This document shows positions 6,819 through 10,339 of a stretch of 10,339 nucleotides of DNA, one piece after another. Below the pieces are notes generated by a model that worked only from the letters and a program-made list of their open reading frames with translations, searched no databases and was not told the DNA's origin. Made by a program: the position numbers and the translations under genes. Positions within the stretch are counted from its first letter, which is position 1; the number at the start of each line of letters is the position of its first letter. The stretch comes from Lysobacterales bacterium CG_4_10_14_3_um_filter_64_11 (GTDB lineage: Bacteria > Pseudomonadota > Gammaproteobacteria > Xanthomonadales > Xanthomonadaceae): NCBI GenBank assembly GCA_002782905.1, contig PFJA01000218.1, positions 1 to 10,339 of the forward strand, given 5' to 3'.

Positions 6819-7559
6819 ATGGATATTCTCACCCTCGTTGCGATCATCATGGCATTTGTCGTGGTGGTGATCGGCGCGATTCTCAAGCATGCCGGCGCGT
6901 TGTCGCTGATCAGTATGCCCGCTGCCATTGTGGTGTTGGTGGGTACGGCCACGGCGGTGGTGGTGCAGACACCCAAACCGGTGCTGATGCATTTCCTGAA
7001 AATCATCCGTTGGGTGGTGTTCCCGCCGAAGGTGCAGACGGCTGGCATGTTGACGCGAATCATCGAATGGAGCGAGATAGCGCGTCGGCAAGGACTGCTC
7101 GGTCTGGAACCGTCGATCGAGGCGGAGCCCGATACCTTTGCCAGGAAAGGCCTGCAGATGCTGGTTGACGGCACCGAGCCCGAGGCACTGCGCGCCATTT
7201 TGGAAGTGGACAAGGACGCACGTGAGCACGTCGACGTGGAAGCGGCGAAAGTGATCGAGGCGGCTGGCATCTACGCGCCGACCCTGGGCATCGTCGGCGC
7301 CGTGCTGGGGTTGATGGGGGTGATGCAAAACCTCGCCGATCCAAGCGCACTGGGGCCGGGCATTGCCGGCGCGTTTGTGTCCACCATTTACGGCATCGCC
7401 AGTGCCAATCTGTTGTTCCTGCCGATGGCCAACAAACTGAAAAGCCTCATCCGTGCGCAATCGACCGCACGCGAGATGATGATCGAGGGGCTGGTGTCGA
7501 TCGCCGAGGGCGAGAACCCGCGCAATATCGAGTCCAAGCTTCAAGGCTATCTGCACTGA
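6819..7559 (+). CDS. motC: MotC, MotA-type stator proton channel subunit
   Basis: This is the four-helix membrane subunit of a stator that converts proton flow into torque. The product is 246 residues, as in MotC/PomA-type short MotA proteins and shorter than E. coli MotA (295). TM1 is about 5-24 and TM2 about 29-50. A cytoplasmic loop follows, with Arg90 and Glu97 (in ARRQGLLGLE) in the positions that contact FliG in E. coli MotA. TM3 is about 150-170 (YAPTLGIVGAVLGLMG) and TM4 about 180-202. Conserved prolines P154 and P202 correspond to E. coli P173 and P222. ATG 6819 has GGGAG (6804-6808) upstream; the alternative TTG 6813 would add only two residues. Its place directly before motD and after cheA is why MotC is preferred to MotA, since pseudomonads keep motCD in the chemotaxis cluster and motAB elsewhere. 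Confidence 0.92.
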   Translation: MDILTLVAIIMAFVVVVIGAILKHAGALSLISMPAAIVVLVGTATAVVVQTPKPVLMHFLKIIRWVVFPPKVQTAGMLTRIIEWSEIARRQGLLGLEPSIEAEPDTFARKGLQMLVDGTEPEALRAILEVDKDAREHVDVEAAKVIEAAGIYAPTLGIVGAVLGLMGVMQNLADPSALGPGIAGAFVSTIYGIASANLLFLPMANKLKSLIRAQSTAREMMIEGLVSIAEGENPRNIESKLQGYLH

Positions 7560-7566
7560 TCTGGCC

Positions 7567-8538
7567 ATGGCAAAAAAACACAAACACGAAGAGCACGTCA
7601 ATCACGAAGCCTGGGCAATCCCGTATGGCGACCTGGTGACCTTGTTGCTGGCGTTTTTTGTGGTGATGTATTCAATCTCGTCGGTCAATGAAGGCAAGTA
7701 CCGAGTGCTTTCACAATCGATGGTGGCGGCGTTCCACGGCAAACCCAAATCGATGACGCCGATCCAGGTGGGCGCACAGCCGGTGTCCGGTTCGCAGATG
7801 TCGTTGATGGATGGCATCCGTCCGGCCGCGCCGGCAACCGATCTGATCCCACGTTCGGCGGCGCCCGGTATCCCGCAGCTATCGCGCTCCGGCATGAACC
7901 CCGAGCGGGTGGCTGAACAGCGCGATGCGCAAGGGCAGGCGATGCGTGAGTTGCAAGCATTGGCGAGCGCTATCGAGCAGGCGATGGCACCGTTGATCGA
8001 TGAAAAGTTGATCGTGGTGCGGCGTAATCGCCAGTGGCTTGAAGTTGAGATCAGAACCGATATTCTGTTTCCGAGCGGGGTTGCCACCATCACACCCAGC
8101 GCGCATGTCGTGCTCGATGAGTTGTCGACGATTTTTGCGCGCTTCAACAACTCGATCCGGGTGGAAGGCTATACCGACGACCGGCCGATCAACACGCTGG
8201 TTTTCCCGTCCAACTGGGAACTGTCGGCGGCGCGAGCGGCCAGTGTGGTGCGACGCTTCGCCGAACACGGGGTGGCGCCAGACCGGCTTGGCATCATCGG
8301 TTGGGGCGAACAGCGGCCCGCCGCCAGCAACGACAGCGCCGAGGGGCGCAACCAGAACCGCCGCGTCCTGATCGTGGTGCTGGGCAGCGATCTTCAGCAG
8401 CGCGCCATCAGCGACCTGGCCAGCCGTGTCCGCGATGCGGCGGGCACCGGCGATGACGATGGCGCGGCCGCGGTGGCCACTGAAGAATCCTCGCAAGCGG
8501 CCGATAACGCGGCAGTGCAGCAGGAGAGTGGCGCGTGA
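7567..8538 (+). CDS. motD: MotD, MotB-type stator subunit with OmpA-like peptidoglycan-binding domain
   Basis: MotD pairs with MotC and anchors the stator to peptidoglycan. The product is 323 residues. A short charged cytoplasmic N terminus is followed by one membrane segment (about 18-36, IPYGDLVTLLLAFFVVMYS), in which Asp22 matches the proton-carrying Asp32 of E. coli MotB, indicating a proton-driven stator. A plug/linker region follows, then an OmpA-like domain at about 163-272 with VEGYTDDRPIN, SNWELSAARAASVVRRF, LGIIGWGEQRPAASN and NQNRRV. Residues 274-323 form an Ala/Asp/Glu-rich tail of likely disorder. There is no clear ribosome binding site before ATG 7567, 7 bases past the motC stop, so coupling is likely. 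Its last 4 bases overlap parC. The DNA for the tail also holds a sigma-28-like promoter. Confidence 0.94.
   Translation: MAKKHKHEEHVNHEAWAIPYGDLVTLLLAFFVVMYSISSVNEGKYRVLSQSMVAAFHGKPKSMTPIQVGAQPVSGSQMSLMDGIRPAAPATDLIPRSAAPGIPQLSRSGMNPERVAEQRDAQGQAMRELQALASAIEQAMAPLIDEKLIVVRRNRQWLEVEIRTDILFPSGVATITPSAHVVLDELSTIFARFNNSIRVEGYTDDRPINTLVFPSNWELSAARAASVVRRFAEHGVAPDRLGIIGWGEQRPAASNDSAEGRNQNRRVLIVVLGSDLQQRAISDLASRVRDAAGTGDDDGAAAVATEESSQAADNAAVQQESGA
8481..8507 (+). promoter_or_regulatory. Candidate sigma-28 (FliA) promoter for parC-parP-cheW
   Basis: An exact match to the enterobacterial sigma-28 -10 element, GCCGATAA, lies at 8500-8507. Exactly 11 bases upstream is TGAAGAAT (8481-8488), matching the -35 consensus TAAAGTTT at 5 of 8 positions, so 13 of 16 overall at perfect spacing. 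Transcription would start near 8514, leaving a leader of about 20 bases that includes AGGAG at 8522-8526 before the parC GTG at 8535. fliA itself is in the same cluster. The site lies inside motD coding sequence, and chance occurrence of the 8-mer somewhere in 10 kb is not negligible. Confidence 0.4.
8522..8526 (+). promoter_or_regulatory. Ribosome binding site that decides the parC start
   Basis: AGGAG at 8522-8526 (extending to AGGAGAG) is 8 bases before the GTG at 8535 and 14 before an ATG at 8541. Spacing favours the GTG, which overlaps the motD stop codon as GTGA. Confidence 0.6.
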
Positions 8539-9341
8539 ACATGCCGGTGTGGGCCGTAGCCAACCAAAAGGGGGGGGTGGGGAAAACCACCACGGCGGCG
8601 GCGCTGGCTGGTCTGCTTGCCGATGGCTCGGCGCGCACTTTGCTGGTCGACATGGACCCGCATGGATCACTGACCACGTATTTGGGCTTCGATGCCGAGG
8701 CGGCTGGCCCCGGCGTGTATGAATTGTTCCGGGCGCGGGTGGGCGACGCAGCGGCTGCCGACGATGACACGCTGATCCGGCAAACGGCCATTGATCGGCT
8801 CTGGCTGATGCCGTCATCGCCGGCCATGGCGACGCTGGATCGGCAGTTGGGGGTGCGCGCGGGCATGGGCCTGGTATTGGCCGATGCGTTGCAACCCCTG
8901 CACAGCCGTTTTGATCGGGTGGTGATCGACTGCCCACCGATGCTCGGGGTGTTGATGATCAATACATTGGTGGCATGCGAGCGGCTGATCATTCCCACCC
9001 AGACCGAGTTTCTGGCGCTCGGCGGGCTGCAGCGGATGTTGCGCAGTCTGGCGATGGTGGAGCGCTCGCGCGGTGTGCCCATCCCCTACCGCATCGTGCC
9101 AACACTGTTCGACAGCCGCACGCGGGCGTCGCAAACCTGTCTGGATTCACTCAGGGCCGATTACCCGGGCACGATCTCAACCGTCGTGGTGCCTACCGAC
9201 ACCCAGGTGCGCGAAGCCAGTCGAGCCGGTTTGCCGGTGGCGTCATGGCCGGCGGCGCGGCGCGCTGGGGAGGCCTATCGCGCGCTGTTGCGCGAGCTGC
9301 TGGCATGGGAGCAATCGCTCGCCCAGGCCGGTGCAGCATGA
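8535..9341 (+). CDS. parC: ParC-type ParA-family ATPase for polar placement of the chemosensory array
   Basis: This is a ParA/Soj-like ATPase; in chemotaxis clusters of Vibrio and Pseudomonas such proteins (ParC, unrelated to topoisomerase IV) bring chemosensory arrays to the cell pole. The product is 268 residues. The deviant Walker A motif NQKGGVGKTTT is at 10-20 with signature Lys12 and Lys17. The Walker A' segment LLVDMDPHGSLTTYLG is at 36-51 and Walker B RVVIDCPP at 128-135. There is no N-terminal DNA-binding helix-turn-helix, which fits a protein-cargo role rather than plasmid partition. A GTG start is chosen because of AGGAG 8 bases upstream; it overlaps the motD stop by 4 bases. The 3' end overlaps the next gene as ATGA. 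The partner genes downstream are CheW-like, and no parB or centromere-like site is seen, supporting the chemotaxis role by context. It is clearly distinct from FlhG. Confidence 0.88.
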   Translation: MNMPVWAVANQKGGVGKTTTAAALAGLLADGSARTLLVDMDPHGSLTTYLGFDAEAAGPGVYELFRARVGDAAAADDDTLIRQTAIDRLWLMPSSPAMATLDRQLGVRAGMGLVLADALQPLHSRFDRVVIDCPPMLGVLMINTLVACERLIIPTQTEFLALGGLQRMLRSLAMVERSRGVPIPYRIVPTLFDSRTRASQTCLDSLRADYPGTISTVVVPTDTQVREASRAGLPVASWPAARRAGEAYRALLRELLAWEQSLAQAGAA

Positions 9342-9958
9342 TTGCACGCGCCAGCATAGGCGGCATGGTGTCGCATGATGACGCCCTTGACGACTATATT
9401 GCCGCATTGCTCGATGCGCGTGCGTGCCCGGAGCGGTGTCGCGCAGCACCACTACCCGCTGCCAGTGAGCACGGCGCGCCGGAGCGGCTCGCCACTGGCA
9501 TCCCAGTGACGCCACGCGGGTGCGCTGACGCGAGTGTTTACTACCTGTGCGCGGTGTCCGGTGTGCAATTGGCGATTGCCAGGCAAGCCGTCGCGCAGGT
9601 CGGGCCGATGCCGCCGCTGACCGCAACGCAGGGTGTCGCGCCAGCCTGGTTGCTGGGCAGCGCGATGCATGGCGGACGGGTTTGCGGTGCGGTTGATCTC
9701 GCGTGCATCATTGCCCCCGGAGGCCCTGCGCACACGGTGCCAGCGTGTGCGATAACCCTGGCCGACAGTCATTGGCTGCTCGCGGTGGATGCTGTTGCCA
9801 GCGAGCAATTGCTTGTCACGCAGAACGTGCGATGGCGCGAGACTGCGGTCAGCCGGCCGTGGTTGGCGGGTATGGCCAGCGAGCCATTGTGTGCGGTGCT
9901 GAATATCGCCGGTTTGAGCGAGCTGCTATCGCGGGAGTGGCAACGTGACCCAACATGA
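9338..9958 (+). CDS. parP: ParP-like divergent CheW-domain protein
   Basis: The product is 206 residues with a degenerate CheW-like domain at about 65-200 (VYYLCAVSGVQLAIARQAV, then LLGSAMHGGRVCGAVDLACII and WLLAVDAVASEQLL). The position between parC and cheW is that of ParP, which in Vibrio links CheA and receptors to ParC at the pole. The segment that in CheW carries the NLRG motif reads MHGG (110-113), so the receptor-contacting Arg is missing; this suggests a scaffold role and not ordinary coupling. The N-terminal 60 residues hold ALDDYIAALLD at 16-26 and a Pro/Ala/Arg-rich linker, shorter than the long Pro-rich N terminus known in Vibrio ParP. There are eight cysteines. ATG 9338 overlaps the parC stop as ATGA; an open frame continues upstream to 8975 but reads inside parC out of frame and is not coding. 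The ParP name rests largely on context. Confidence 0.68.
   Translation: MIARASIGGMVSHDDALDDYIAALLDARACPERCRAAPLPAASEHGAPERLATGIPVTPRGCADASVYYLCAVSGVQLAIARQAVAQVGPMPPLTATQGVAPAWLLGSAMHGGRVCGAVDLACIIAPGGPAHTVPACAITLADSHWLLAVDAVASEQLLVTQNVRWRETAVSRPWLAGMASEPLCAVLNIAGLSELLSREWQRDPT
9933..9937 (+). promoter_or_regulatory. Ribosome binding site for cheW inside parP
   Basis: GGGAG at 9933-9937 lies 7 bases before the GTG at 9945, inside the coding end of the upstream gene. It supports a GTG start for cheW with a 14-base overlap; no other in-frame start is available between there and the conserved domain at about 9990. Confidence 0.6.
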
Positions 9959-10339
9959 CGGCCAGCAACCGCCCGCCGGCGACGGTGCATCGTGGATCGG
10001 TTTTACCTTGGCCGGGCAGAGCTATGCCGCGCCGGTTGCGCGCGTGCAGGAAGTGATACGCCGGCACGACATTGCGCCAGTGCCCGGTGCGCCGCCCGCG
10101 GTATGCGGATTGATGAACCTGCGCGGCCGTTTGTTGCCCGTGCTCGATGGCCGCCTGCGTCTTGCGCTGCGCGGCACAGTGGCTGTTGACGATGCTGCGG
10201 TTCGCGTATTGGTGCTCGATAGTGGCGACGAAACGCTGGGGTTGCTGGTCGAGTCTGTTGGTGAGTTGATGCAGATCGACGAAACGGTCATTGGCCCACC
10301 CCCGGCCGGACGTGCCGCACGGGTGCATGATCCGGTGCG
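9945..10339 (+). CDS. cheW: CheW, receptor-CheA coupling protein (3' end outside window)
   Basis: CheW bridges chemoreceptors and CheA in the array. The frame from GTG 9945 is open to the window end, giving 131 residues of a protein that is usually about 150-170. After a short Gln/Pro-rich lead, the CheW fold begins with SWIGFTLAGQSYAAPVARVQEVI. The core motif GLMNLRGRLLPVLDGRLRL is intact, including the Arg of NLRG that contacts receptors, and VLVLDSGDETLGLLVESVGELMQI follows as expected. It overlaps the upstream parP-like gene by 14 bases in another frame, with GGGAG 7 bases before the start. An ATG at 9955 is in a different frame and does not give a CheW product. Compared with the ParP-like protein just upstream, this one has all the usual coupling features, so it is the functional CheW of the cluster. 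Confidence 0.92.
   Translation, partial: MTQHDGQQPPAGDGASWIGFTLAGQSYAAPVARVQEVIRRHDIAPVPGAPPAVCGLMNLRGRLLPVLDGRLRLALRGTVAVDDAAVRVLVLDSGDETLGLLVESVGELMQIDETVIGPPPAGRAARVHDPV

Noticed and set aside
7879..8937. A 352-codon open frame on the - strand across motD and parC
   Set aside because: It is antisense to conserved genes and very rich in Pro, Arg and Ala, as expected from the reverse of GC-rich codons.
8975..9337. Upstream extension of the ParP-like frame into parC
   Set aside because: The added 121 residues read out of frame through conserved parC sequence and look like shadow coding; the ATG at 9338 overlaps the parC stop in the usual ATGA manner.
8535..9341. parC as a chromosome or plasmid partition ParA
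   Set aside because: There is no parB or parS-like repeat nearby, no DNA-binding N-terminal domain, and the gene sits inside a chemotaxis operon next to CheW-like genes.

Overview
This window is part of a polar-flagellum and chemotaxis gene cluster. All genes lie on the + strand and are packed so tightly that they probably form one operon or a few overlapping transcripts. It is GC-rich, and the third positions of the called genes are strongly biased to G or C. The order flhA-flhF-flhG-fliA-cheY-cheZ-cheA-motC-motD-parC-parP-cheW matches the flagellar/chemotaxis locus of polarly flagellated gammaproteobacteria. The classic Pseudomonas arrangement is the same except that it has cheB between cheA and motC. 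CheZ, FlhF/FlhG and FliA together support Gammaproteobacteria. A Xanthomonadales-like organism is a reasonable guess, but this window alone cannot fix it.

Layout: 1-672 is the C-terminal third of FlhA, the export-gate protein (its 5' end is outside the window). 735-3706 holds the polar placement and number control pair FlhF (SRP-type GTPase) and FlhG (MinD-type ATPase), then FliA (sigma-28). 3736-6816 is the core signalling set: CheY response regulator, CheZ phosphatase and CheA kinase. 6819-8538 encodes a MotC/MotD-type proton-driven stator pair. 8535-10339 holds a ParA-type ATPase (ParC), a divergent CheW-like protein (ParP-like) and a true CheW cut by the window end. Gaps between genes run from a 62-base spacer (flhA-flhF) to overlaps of 4, 4 and 14 bases at the 3' end. 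No gene-free stretch exceeds 62 bases. No RNA gene, mobile element or CRISPR array was seen.

How they work together: FlhF and FlhG set position and number of the polar flagellum, and FliA switches on late flagellar and chemotaxis genes. CheA, coupled to receptors by CheW, phosphorylates CheY, which acts on the motor; CheZ dephosphorylates it. MotC/MotD supply torque. ParC and the ParP-like protein are expected to place the chemosensory array at the pole.

This is mostly a known type of locus, not a new system. The points most worth checking are three short acidic EFEALL repeats in the CheA linker that resemble the CheY-binding N terminus of FliM and stand where a P2 domain would be; a good sigma-28-like promoter inside the end of motD, correctly placed to drive parC-parP-cheW; the absence of cheB between cheA and motC; and a divergent activation motif in FlhG.
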